In this document: positions 50,258 to 57,667 of the stretch, in pieces
How positions within the stretch are numbered: position 1 is the stretch's first letter
Layout of the letters: each line of letters starts with the position of its first letter
From: Streptomyces sp. TN58
GTDB lineage: Bacteria > Actinomycetota > Actinomycetes > Streptomycetales > Streptomycetaceae
Length of the DNA: 64,000 nucleotides
Assembly: GCF_001941845.1 (NCBI RefSeq)
Contig: NZ_CP018870.1
Coordinates: 4,780,001-4,844,000, forward strand
Direction of reading: 5' to 3'
Notes under the pieces: generated by a model
Database searches by the model: none
What the model saw: only the letters and a program-made list of their open reading frames with translations
Told to the model about the DNA's origin: nothing
Position numbers and translations under genes: made by a program

Positions 50258-52426
50258 GTGACAGCAGCAACGCACTCCTCCTCCTTCACCGCCGCAGCGG
50301 ACTCGGCCGACGCGGTGCTCCTGGGCCTCGACCCGGAGCAGCGCGAGGTCGCGACCAGCCTGCGCGGACCGGTGTGCGTGCTGGCCGGAGCCGGCACCGG
50401 CAAGACCCGCGCGATCACCCACCGGATCGCCTACGGGGTCCGGTCGGGCCGGCTCATGCCGGCCAGCGTGCTCGCCGTCACCTTCACCAACCGGGCCGCC
50501 GGCGAGATGCGCGGCAGGCTGCGCGCGCTCGGCGCGGGCGGCGTCCAGGCCCGCACCTTCCACTCCGCCGCCCTGCGCCAGCTCCAGTACTTCTGGCCCA
50601 AGGCCATCGGAGGGGACGTGCCCCGGCTGCTGGAGCGCAAGATCCAGTTCGTCGCCGACGCGGGGGCCCGCTGCCGCATCCGCCTCGACCGCGGCGAGCT
50701 GCGCGACGTCACCGGCGAGATCGAGTGGGCCAAGGTCACCCAGACGGTGCCCGCCGACTATCCGGCGGCCGCTCTCAAGGCGGGCCGGGAGGCCCCCCGC
50801 GACATGGCGGAGATCGCCCAGATCTACGGGACGTACGAACAGCTCAAGCGCGACCGCGGCATGATCGACTTCGAGGACGTGCTGCTCCTGACCGTCGGCA
50901 TCCTCCAGGACCGCCACGACATCGCCGAGCAGATCCGCGGCCAGTACCAGCACTTCGTCGTCGACGAGTACCAGGACGTCAGCCCGCTCCAGCAGCGGCT
51001 GCTCGACCTGTGGCTCGGCGAGCGCGACAGCCTCTGCGTCGTAGGCGACGCCAGCCAGACCATCTACTCCTTCACCGGCGCCACCCCCGACCACCTGCTG
51101 AACTTCCGCACGCGCTATCCGCACGCCACCGTGGTCAAGCTGGTCCGCGACTACCGCTCCACCCCCCAGGTGGTGCACCTCGCCAACGGACTGCTGAAGC
51201 AGGCCTCGGGGCGGGCCGCCGAGCACCGCCTGGAGCTGGTCTCCCAGCGCGAACCCGGACCCGACCCGGTCTACGCCGAGTACGCCGACGAGCCCGGCGA
51301 GGCCGAGGGCGTCGCCCGCCGCATCCGCGACCTGATCGCCGCGGGCGTCCCGGCGGGCGAGATCGCCGTGCTCTTCCGCATCAACGCCCAGTCGGAGGTC
51401 TACGAGCAGGCCCTCGCCGACGCCGGGGTCCCGTACCAGCTGCGCGGCGCCGAGCGCTTCTTCGAGCGGCAGGAAGTCCAGAAGGCCATCCTCGCCCTGC
51501 GCGGAGCGGCCCGTTCCGGCGGGAACGACCCCCTGCTGGAGGACGTCGTCGACCTCGGCTCCCAGGTGCGGGCGGTGCTCAGCTCCACCGGCTGGACCAC
51601 CGAGCCGCCCGCCGGCTCCGGCGCCGTACGCGACCAGTGGGAGTCGGTGGCCGCGCTGCTCCGGCTCGCCGAGGACTTCGCCCGCACCCGGCCCGGGGCC
51701 ACCCTCGCGGACCTCACGGTCGAGCTGGACGAGCGCAGGGCCGCCCAGCACGCCCCGACCGTCCAGGGCGTCACTCTGGCCTCGCTGCACGCGGCGAAGG
51801 GCCTGGAATGGGACGCCGTGTTCCTCGTCGGCCTCACCGACGGCATGCTGCCGATCACCTACGCCAAGACCGACGGCCAGGTCGAGGAGGAGCGGCGCCT
51901 GCTCTACGTCGGCGTCACCCGGGCGCGACTGCACCTGACCCTCTCCTGGGCGCTCTCCCGCGCCCCCGGGGGAAGGCCCACCCGGCGCCCCAGCCGCTTC
52001 CTGAGCGGCCTGCGGCCGGGATCCGCCGCGCCGGGCAGCCGGCCGGGCGGCTCCGCCCCCGAGCGGTCGCCCCGGGCGCGCGGCCGCCGCGGCCCGGTGC
52101 GCTGCCGGGTCTGCGGCAGGACGCTGACCGAGGCCGGCGAGCTGAAGCTGATGCGCTGCGAGGACTGTCCGTCCGACATGGACGAGGGCCTCTACGAGCG
52201 GCTGCGGGACTGGCGCGCCGGCCAGTCGAAGGAGCAGGGCCTGCCCGCCTACTGCGTCTTCACGGACAAGACGCTGATGGCGATCGCGGAGGCCGCGCCC
52301 ACCGAGGCGGGCGAGCTTGCGATGATCTCCGGGGTGGGCGGCCGCAAGCTTGACCGGTACGGAGCCGACGTCCTGGCCATCTGCGCAGGTCAGGTGCCTG
52401 GGAGTGAGGATCCTGACGGCGCGTAG
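50258..52426 (+). CDS. uvrD2: ATP-dependent DNA helicase UvrD2
   Basis: 722 residues from GTG 50258. SF1A motor with GAGTGKT (44-50), DEYQDVS (about 237), GDASQTIYSFTGA, AAKGLEWDAVFLVGL and VGVTRARLHL. Behind a Pro/Arg-rich linker (about 580-610) come the UvrD2-specific zinc motif CRVCG...CEDC (about 616-640) and a C-terminal HRDC domain (about 650-720). In mycobacteria UvrD2 is essential and unwinds 3'-tailed duplexes. CAGCAT six bases before the GTG may be an imperfect leaderless -10. The whiB7 leader begins directly after it. Confidence 0.94.
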   Translation: MTAATHSSSFTAAADSADAVLLGLDPEQREVATSLRGPVCVLAGAGTGKTRAITHRIAYGVRSGRLMPASVLAVTFTNRAAGEMRGRLRALGAGGVQARTFHSAALRQLQYFWPKAIGGDVPRLLERKIQFVADAGARCRIRLDRGELRDVTGEIEWAKVTQTVPADYPAAALKAGREAPRDMAEIAQIYGTYEQLKRDRGMIDFEDVLLLTVGILQDRHDIAEQIRGQYQHFVVDEYQDVSPLQQRLLDLWLGERDSLCVVGDASQTIYSFTGATPDHLLNFRTRYPHATVVKLVRDYRSTPQVVHLANGLLKQASGRAAEHRLELVSQREPGPDPVYAEYADEPGEAEGVARRIRDLIAAGVPAGEIAVLFRINAQSEVYEQALADAGVPYQLRGAERFFERQEVQKAILALRGAARSGGNDPLLEDVVDLGSQVRAVLSSTGWTTEPPAGSGAVRDQWESVAALLRLAEDFARTRPGATLADLTVELDERRAAQHAPTVQGVTLASLHAAKGLEWDAVFLVGLTDGMLPITYAKTDGQVEEERRLLYVGVTRARLHLTLSWALSRAPGGRPTRRPSRFLSGLRPGSAAPGSRPGGSAPERSPRARGRRGPVRCRVCGRTLTEAGELKLMRCEDCPSDMDEGLYERLRDWRAGQSKEQGLPAYCVFTDKTLMAIAEAAPTEAGELAMISGVGGRKLDRYGADVLAICAGQVPGSEDPDGA

Positions 52427-52437
52427 AAACTCGTCGG

Positions 52438-52476
52438 AAAAATAGTTTGCACATGCCCTGCGAAGACCCATAGGTT
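52438..52476 (+). promoter_or_regulatory. whiB7 promoter with AT-rich WhiB7 box
   Basis: AAAAATA (52438-52444) lies two bases before TTGCAC (52447-52452); an 18-base spacer leads to TAGGTT (52471-52476). An AT-rich block just upstream of a -35 box is the hallmark of WhiB7-activated promoters, including its own. Transcription would start near 52483, giving a leader of about 615 bases. Confidence 0.65.
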
Positions 52477-52593
52477 CTTAGCAACGGAAACGGTGGCTTC
52501 TCCGAAGCCCTGGATCCGTGCTGTACTTATCCGAATACGCATGGGACGGGCCCTCGGGCCAGGTCCCCGAGACGCCGAGAGGAGGCGAGACCA

Positions 52594-52917
52594 GTGACCA
52601 GCTTCATGACCTTCACCAAAATGACCGATCGCTCGGTTGATGCCTCCTGCCTGCTCGGTTCCGTCTCCGCTCTGGGCACCGGTGCGTCCGCGATTTCCGC
52701 CGGCCGCCCCGCCCTCCTCGCGACCCTTGCGATCAGCGAGCGCAATGAGCGACCGACCCAGGCACCGGTGGCAGTACTGGCAGCAGAAGCACAGGCGCAT
52801 GGCGCCTATGGATTTGCCGCCGCGGCCGGTGCCGGATCCCTGACGAAGCAGACGAAGCAGCAGCACCACCTGATGTGGGCCTTCCGTGGGCTCGAACCCT
52901 GGAGTGATCCAGCCTGA
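52594..52917 (+). CDS. Upstream reading frame in the whiB7/wblC leader
   Basis: 107 residues from GTG 52594 with a strong GAGGAGGCGA site. Ala/Ser/Thr-rich with no known domain (SFMTFTKMTDRSVDASCLLG at the start; KQTKQQHHLMWAFRGLEPWS near the end). In Streptomyces and mycobacteria whiB7 is preceded by an upstream frame whose translation decides whether the downstream terminator forms; this frame is well placed for that, its stop codon lying inside a stem-loop 25 bases before the terminator. Probably a regulatory peptide rather than a functional protein, though the length is unusual. Confidence 0.6.
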   Translation: MTSFMTFTKMTDRSVDASCLLGSVSALGTGASAISAGRPALLATLAISERNERPTQAPVAVLAAEAQAHGAYGFAAAAGAGSLTKQTKQQHHLMWAFRGLEPWSDPA

Positions 52918-52931
52918 TCGCATGATCAGGC
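52912..52931 (+). promoter_or_regulatory. Stem-loop spanning the upstream-frame stop
   Basis: GCCTGATC with GATCAGGC around GCAT, an 8-bp perfect stem. The TGA at 52915-52917 is in the left arm, so a terminating ribosome would melt it. Confidence 0.6.
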
Positions 52932-52941
52932 CGGCGCCTTC

Positions 52942-52985
52942 AGGGCCGCGGAACCCCACCCGGGATCCGCGGCCCTTCTGTTTGT
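52942..52985 (+). terminator. Rho-independent attenuator in the whiB7 leader
   Basis: AGGGCCGCGG (52942-52951) with CCGCGGCCCT (52967-52976), followed by TCTGTTTGT. A perfect 10-bp stem with a U-rich tail, placed between the upstream frame and whiB7, as expected of a transcription attenuator opened by ribosome-targeting antibiotics. Confidence 0.75.
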
Positions 52986-53098
52986 CCCCGACCGGGGCCA
53001 CGACAGAGAAGGGGCCTCGGGACTGGCAGAACCAGGTACCAGCCACCCCGGCCGACCGGCCGGAACGCCTAGCCGAACAAGACGAGGAAGAAAACACC

Positions 53099-53470
53099 GT
53101 GCAACTCGAAGCGCACGCCCCGTCCGTACCGCAGACCCAAACGATCTCCCCGCCCGCAGTCCCGGAGGACCACACCTTGACCCCGCTCACCGCGCTCACC
53201 GCGCTCGACGACGCCATCGAGAACCTCGGCGTCCCGGTTCCCTGCCGTACCTTCGACCCCGAGGTCTTCTTCGCCGAGTCCCCGGCCGACGTCGAGTACG
53301 CCAAGTCCCTCTGCCGCACCTGCCCGCTGGTCGAGGCCTGCCTCGCCGGAGCGGTCGAGCGCCGCGAGCCCTGGGGTGTCTGGGGTGGCGAGCTCTTCGT
53401 CCAGGGAGTCGTCGTAGCCCGGAAGCGGCCGCGTGGCCGTCCGCGCAAGAACCCGGTCGTCTCGGCATGA
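53099..53470 (+). CDS. whiB7: WhiB7/WblC transcriptional regulator of intrinsic antibiotic resistance
   Basis: 123 residues from GTG 53099 with GAGGAAG upstream. Four cluster cysteines Cys49, Cys72, Cys75 and Cys81 (CRTCPLVEAC), the WhiB turn GVWGGE (about 93-98), and a C-terminal AT-hook RGRPRKNP unique to WhiB7 among WhiB proteins. It holds a [4Fe-4S] cluster and binds the primary sigma factor region 4 at AT-rich promoters, turning on efflux, ribosome protection and drug modification. The leader and promoter upstream carry all its expected control elements. Next gene overlaps by ATGA. Confidence 0.95.
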   Translation: MQLEAHAPSVPQTQTISPPAVPEDHTLTPLTALTALDDAIENLGVPVPCRTFDPEVFFAESPADVEYAKSLCRTCPLVEACLAGAVERREPWGVWGGELFVQGVVVARKRPRGRPRKNPVVSA

Positions 53471-53796
53471 CCGCCATCGGAACCATCGACCGCCCCCTGA
53501 CGCACGACCCCCTGAAGCAGGCCCTCATGACCGCCTACACCACGAGCGAGCAGCCCCACGGCGCCGCCCACGCAGACTTCATCACCACCGGCGCGATCAC
53601 CTCGCGTCAGAACAGGACCCGCGAAATGCAACTCATCCCAGAAGCCCTGGCTCGTGCCCATATGGACGAGCGCATGCGCGAGGTGGACGCCGAGCGTCAC
53701 GCCCTGCGCCTGGTCGCCGCCCGCCGCATGCAGCGGCGAGCCGAGCGCGTCTCGATGCGCGCCCGGCGGGCGCTGGCCATGGCCGTCATGCACTGA
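53467..53796 (+). CDS. Small Arg-rich helical protein coupled to whiB7
   Basis: 109 residues from ATG 53467, sharing ATGA with the whiB7 stop. The N-terminal 50 residues are of mixed composition; the C-terminal half (MQLIPEALARAHMDERMREV onward) is a continuous basic/amphipathic helix with many Arg and Ala, typical of a streptomycete family of short coiled-coil proteins. An internal ATG at 53626 could be the real start, but it has no ribosome site. Translational coupling to whiB7 means it would be made under antibiotic stress. Function unknown. Confidence 0.65.
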   Translation: MTAIGTIDRPLTHDPLKQALMTAYTTSEQPHGAAHADFITTGAITSRQNRTREMQLIPEALARAHMDERMREVDAERHALRLVAARRMQRRAERVSMRARRALAMAVMH

Positions 53797-53813
53797 GAAC
53801 CGAACGCAGCACT

Positions 53814-53849
53814 CCGGGGGGACCGGTCCGAAGGGGCCGGTCCCCCCGG
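53814..53849. terminator. Strong terminator after the whiB7 operon
   Basis: CCGGGGGGACCGG with CCGGTCCCCCCGG, a 13-bp perfect stem with further inner pairing. Confidence 0.88.
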
Positions 53850-53883
53850 TGCGTTGCGCGGGCTCGTCCACCCCCTGCGGAGG

Positions 53884-53889
53884 TATCGT
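53884..53889 (+). promoter_or_regulatory. Leaderless -10 for the zinc-ribbon miniprotein
   Basis: TATCGT, six bases before GTG 53896. Confidence 0.6.
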
Positions 53890-53895
53890 CTGGAG

Positions 53896-54105
53896 GTGGA
53901 CCAGCCGACTCCCCAGCCCGACCCGTCGGGATCCGAGGCCCAGCCCGTCGCCGTCTGCGCGCGCTGCGGCAAACAGTCCCCCGGCGGAGCGCCGCCCACC
54001 TGGACCTGTTCGGTGGAGAACGGGACCAGAGAGTACTTCTGCGTCGAATGCGCCCGCGCCAACCTCAGGGCGATCGAGGGCAGGCTCGACTCCTCCTGGT
54101 GGTGA
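53896..54105 (+). CDS. Zinc-ribbon miniprotein
   Basis: 69 residues from GTG 53896; a frame from 53854 would cross the promoter. A Pro/Gln-rich start leads to CARCGKQ...CSVENGTREYFCVECAR, a CxxC pair, one further Cys and a second CxxC, as in treble-clef or ribbon zinc fingers. C-terminus IEGRLDSSWW. Leaderless initiation is likely. Function unknown; may bind nucleic acid or protein. Confidence 0.72.
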   Translation: MDQPTPQPDPSGSEAQPVAVCARCGKQSPGGAPPTWTCSVENGTREYFCVECARANLRAIEGRLDSSWW

Positions 54106-54106
54106 C

Positions 54107-54137
54107 CTCCCGGGGGCGGAGCACCTCCCCCGGGGAC
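54107..54137. terminator. Terminator between zinc-ribbon gene and ABC1 kinase
   Basis: CCCGGGGG with CCCCCGGG around a GC-rich loop, between convergent genes. Confidence 0.65.
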
Positions 54138-54168
54138 CTCACTGGACCTTGCCTGACCCCACTGGTCC

Positions 54169-55497
54169 TCACTCCGCGGAGGCGAACCCCGGCAGCCAGG
54201 TGTCCAGTTCGTCGCGCAGCCGCACCGTCGCTCCCAGCTGGCACAGCACGCCGATGGTGCTCAGCGTCACGCGGTGGATCAGCAGGTAGGAAGGCGGCAG
54301 GTTGATCTGCCGGCCCAACTGGTGTGCGGGGGAGCGAGGATCGGCGATCCGCGCCGCCTGACCGCGCAGCCAGGGCCGGGTGAAGGTGAACTCCTCCGCC
54401 TCCGCGGGCTCGATGATCGGCTTCAGGTAGTCCAGTACGGCGTCCGGGTCCAGCTCGACGGACTCCTTCACGAACCCCTCGGCGCGCAGATGGCCGTAGA
54501 CCCCCTCCGCGTCGCCGTCCAGCGTCATCCGCAGAGACCTGCCGATGGGCTTCGGCCAGCCGCCGGGCAGCCGGTCGACCGTGCCGAAGTCCAGCACGCC
54601 CAGCCGTATCCGGCCGTCCGCCCCCGGTATCAGCCGGAAGTTGCCCGGGTGCGGGTCGGCGTGCAGCAGACCGGTGCGGGCGGGGCCGGAGAAGAGGAAC
54701 CCGGCCAGCAACTGCCCGGCGCGGTCACGCTCCTCCTCGCTGCCGTCGGCGATCACCTCCGACAGCGGGGTCCCGTCCAGCCACTCGGTCACGAGCACCT
54801 GGTCGCCCTGGTGCACCACGTCCGGGACCACCACGTCGGGGTCGTCCACGAAGGCGTCCGCGTGCGTCCGCTGTGCCTCGGCCTCCAGCTCGTAGTCGAG
54901 CTCCTCCGACACCCGGTCGCGCAACTCCTTGATCAGAGGCTTGATCTCCATACCGGGGACCAGCGGGCCCAGCAGCCCCGCGAACCGGCCCAGCTGCTTC
55001 AGGTCCGACAGCAGCGCCTCACCGGCTCCCGGGTACTGGACCTTGACCGCCACCTGCCGGCCGTCGTGCCACACCGCCCGGTGCACCTGCCCGATCGAGG
55101 CCGCCGCGGCCGGCTTGTCCTCGAACTCCTCGAACAGGTCCCGCCAGTCGGCGCCGAGACGCTCCGTCAGCACCTGGTGCACCGTCGCGGCAGGCAACGG
55201 CGGGGCCGCCTCCTGGAGCTTGGTCAGCGCCGCCCGGTAGGGCCCCGCGACCTCCTCGGGCAGCGCGGACTCGAACACCGACAGGGCCTGCCCGAACTTC
55301 ATGGCGCCGCCCTTCAGTTCACCCAGGGTGCGGAACAACTGCTCGGCGGTGCGCTGCTGGAGCTCTCGCGCCACGATCTCCGCGGACTTCCCCCCGATCC
55401 GCTTGCCCAGCCCCCACGTGACCCGACCCGCGATGCCGAGCGGCAGCGAGGCCAGCTTGACGGTACGGGTGACCGCCTTCCGGGGAAGATCAGACAT
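54169..55497 (-). CDS. ABC1/AarF/UbiB-family atypical kinase
   Basis: 442 residues from ATG 55497 with GGAGGGG upstream; a far longer open frame runs on into the next gene but has no function. All family motifs are present: KxGQ as MKFGQALSVFESALP (about 66-80), Ala-rich loop AAAASIGQVHRA (about 128-139), Lys in VAVKVQYPG, ExD as SEELDYELEA, HADPHPGNF (about 297) and VLDFGTVD. In other organisms this family supports quinone or lipid metabolism; actinomycetes make menaquinone. Ortholog of Rv3197, which lies beside whiB7 and is itself a WhiB7-linked gene in mycobacteria. Confidence 0.92.
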   Translation of the reverse strand: MSDLPRKAVTRTVKLASLPLGIAGRVTWGLGKRIGGKSAEIVARELQQRTAEQLFRTLGELKGGAMKFGQALSVFESALPEEVAGPYRAALTKLQEAAPPLPAATVHQVLTERLGADWRDLFEEFEDKPAAAASIGQVHRAVWHDGRQVAVKVQYPGAGEALLSDLKQLGRFAGLLGPLVPGMEIKPLIKELRDRVSEELDYELEAEAQRTHADAFVDDPDVVVPDVVHQGDQVLVTEWLDGTPLSEVIADGSEEERDRAGQLLAGFLFSGPARTGLLHADPHPGNFRLIPGADGRIRLGVLDFGTVDRLPGGWPKPIGRSLRMTLDGDAEGVYGHLRAEGFVKESVELDPDAVLDYLKPIIEPAEAEEFTFTRPWLRGQAARIADPRSPAHQLGRQINLPPSYLLIHRVTLSTIGVLCQLGATVRLRDELDTWLPGFASAE

Positions 55498-55570
55498 ACG
55501 CCCCTCCAAAACCCAGACAGCTGCGCCGCAAGCGGCGGTTCGGCAGAACCCTCGTTCTCCGAGCATCCTG

Positions 55571-56725
55571 TCACGGCCCTCCTGGCGGGTTCCCTCCCGA
55601 TCCTCCCCCCGCGGCCCGGCCCGCCGGCCGGAGCCGCCCCGCGGACTCCGCGGCCGCCCCGCAGGGGCAGTCGGGATGGGGGCGGACCGGGGCGGAATCC
55701 CAGTGCAGGGTGGGCAGGGCCGCCTCCCAGCGGGACCCCGTGGAGGCGGGCAGCTGACCGTCGAGGAAGGCGAGGGCGTGGGCCGCGGCCAGCCCGGCCA
55801 CCGCCGCGGACAGGCCCAGGTCGCAGGAGGCGCCCCCGCGGCGGCGCCGGGACGAGCGCCACTGCACGAGCATCCTCGGCCAGGCCGCGTCCCGGTCCAC
55901 GCGGTCGCGCTCCATGCACCCCGCGCACGCCGTCGTCCCCGGCAGCACCAGCGGCCCCACCACGCCCGTGCCCTCCAACACCCCCGCGTACAGGTGCGGA
56001 ACGCCCGAGGCGACCCAGTCGGCCGCGGTGTCCGGATCAGGAGCCCACGCGTCCAGCCCGTCCCGCGGCGCGACCACCACCAGGGACAACCCCGGATCCG
56101 CACCCTCCCCCTCCCCGGCCCGCGGGCCGGGACCAGGTACCGCGGAGCGTACGGCGGCCTCCGCGGCCTCGGCCCGCATCCGGCCCACGCTCGCGCTCCC
56201 CAGTCCGCCCGGCGCCACGTCCCCCGGCTCCACCCGTCCACCGTCGAGCACTTCGACACGCCCCACGCCCGCCCCCGCCAGGACCGCCGCGACCACGGCT
56301 CCCACCCGGCCGCTCCCGCGCACCCGGACCCGTATCGCCCGGCGGGCGGCGATCCCCCGCAGGTCCCCACCGGGCTCCCGGTGGACCAGCGAAAGCGAAC
56401 CCAGGTCCGGGCCCAGCCGCTCCAGGACCTCCGGATGGCTGCGCAGGGCCTGCGCCCGCGGGCCGCCCGCCGAGGCGTCGTCGAGCAGACCGGCCCCCGC
56501 CAGCCGTCTGACCAAGGCGTCGGCCAGGCCGTCCGGCAAGCCCATCCGCGCCGCCTCGCCGCGCAGCAGCTCCATCCCCCGCGTCCCGTCGATCCGGTCG
56601 ATGAGCGCACCCGTCGCCGTGTCCACGGGACCCAGCACCACCGCATGCGCCGGTGTCACCCCGAACTGCACCGTCTGCAGATCCCGCCAGGCCCGCGCCA
56701 ACGCCGGCTTCACCCTCGGAAACAT
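55571..56725 (-). CDS. ThiF-like protein with degenerate nucleotide site
   Basis: 384 residues from ATG 56725 with AGGGGG upstream; 39 earlier codons lack a site. Residues about 135-250 are a Rossmann E1-like domain: RVRGSGRVGAVVAAVLAGAG then RVEVLDGGRVEPGDVAPGGL. The normal arginine-finger motif (SNLxRQ) is replaced, so ATP adenylation is doubtful. Zinc-type cysteines appear as CAGCMERDR and CPCG. The N-terminal 130 residues look like a peptide-binding winged domain as in TOMM/ocin ThiF-like proteins. No precursor peptide or YcaO gene is nearby. Corresponds by position to Rv3196. Confidence 0.78.
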   Translation of the reverse strand: MFPRVKPALARAWRDLQTVQFGVTPAHAVVLGPVDTATGALIDRIDGTRGMELLRGEAARMGLPDGLADALVRRLAGAGLLDDASAGGPRAQALRSHPEVLERLGPDLGSLSLVHREPGGDLRGIAARRAIRVRVRGSGRVGAVVAAVLAGAGVGRVEVLDGGRVEPGDVAPGGLGSASVGRMRAEAAEAAVRSAVPGPGPRAGEGEGADPGLSLVVVAPRDGLDAWAPDPDTAADWVASGVPHLYAGVLEGTGVVGPLVLPGTTACAGCMERDRVDRDAAWPRMLVQWRSSRRRRGGASCDLGLSAAVAGLAAAHALAFLDGQLPASTGSRWEAALPTLHWDSAPVRPHPDCPCGAAAESAGRLRPAGRAAGGGSGGNPPGGP

Positions 56726-56953
56726 GTCCGACCCCCTGCCTGTCCGTCCCTGTGAGTCCGCGAGCCGCGGCTTCACAACCGCCGCTCCTCCCGCTCCGGC
56801 CACAGTGCCCGTCCGCCGCGATCCGTGCAGGAGTTTGTCCACAGGTGGGAGGTATTCGGCATATGAGATGAAGAGTGATGCCGCGTCGGGACGGGCCGCG
56901 AACCGCCCGGGCCGGAAGCCCCGGCGCGCGGGACTTCCGCCACCGGCACCGGG

Positions 56954-56959
56954 TAACGT
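56954..56959 (+). promoter_or_regulatory. Leaderless -10 for the YgjP-like gene
   Basis: TAACGT, six bases before GTG 56966. Confidence 0.6.
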
Positions 56960-56965
56960 CGTGGC

Positions 56966-57505
56966 GTGTCCGCCGACCCCACGCAGCGCGCCGTCGAAGT
57001 CCGCCGGAGCGCGCGCCGCCGCAGGACCGTATCCGCCTACCGCGAGGGTGACCGTACGGTCGTCCTCATCCCTGCCCGGATGTCCGAGGCCGAGGAGCAG
57101 CGCTGGGTGGGCGTCATGCTGGAGAAGCTGGCCGCCCAGGAGAGCAGACGCACCCTCGGAGACGCGGAACTCACCGAACGCGCCGAGCGTTTGTCCGAGC
57201 AGTACTTCGACGGCCGCGCCCGCCCCCGCTCGGTCCGCTGGGTCACCAATCAGAACACCCGCTGGGGCTCCTGCACCCCGGCCGAAGGCAGCATCCGGCT
57301 CTCACACCGTCTGCAGGGCATGCCGGAGTACGTCGTCGACTACGTCCTCCTGCACGAGCTGGCCCACCTCCTCGTTCCCGGCCACGGACCCCGCTTCTGG
57401 GAACTGCTGGAGGCGTACCCGCGCACCGAGCGGGCCCGGGGCTACCTGGAGGGAGTGGTGGCCGCCGAGCGCCTGCCGCAGGTGCCCGCCGCCCGCGAGG
57501 AATGA
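56966..57505 (+). CDS. YgjP/DUF45-type M48-like metallopeptidase
   Basis: 179 residues from GTG 56966. The N-terminal basic part (RRSARRRRTVSAYREGDRTV) is followed by WVTNQNTRWGSCTPAEGSIR and the zinc motif HELAHLLVPGHGPRFW (His130, Glu131, His134, His140). The family is widespread and often paired with restriction or DNA-metabolism genes, but here it is a lone core gene. Leaderless initiation is likely. Confidence 0.88.
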   Translation: MSADPTQRAVEVRRSARRRRTVSAYREGDRTVVLIPARMSEAEEQRWVGVMLEKLAAQESRRTLGDAELTERAERLSEQYFDGRARPRSVRWVTNQNTRWGSCTPAEGSIRLSHRLQGMPEYVVDYVLLHELAHLLVPGHGPRFWELLEAYPRTERARGYLEGVVAAERLPQVPAAREE

Positions 57506-57618
57506 CCACGCCAACCGGCCTGGCCGGGCCGCCCCGGCCCGGCCCGCCGCCCGATGTATCACACAGCGTGATGTGTACCGGCTTGGTACCGGCTTGGCCG
57601 GATGTCGGCAGATGCCGT

Positions 57619-57624
57619 TAGCCT
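57619..57624 (+). promoter_or_regulatory. -10 hexamer for the TerD-AIM24 operon
   Basis: TAGCCT with TTGGCC 19 bases upstream; a leader of about 37 bases before ATG 57668. An ATCAC-ACAGC-GTGAT inverted repeat near 57555-57572 could be an operator. Confidence 0.35.
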
Positions 57625-57667
57625 GTGCGGCACGAATGCTCAGTCGGGATGGGGGACGTCGTTACGC

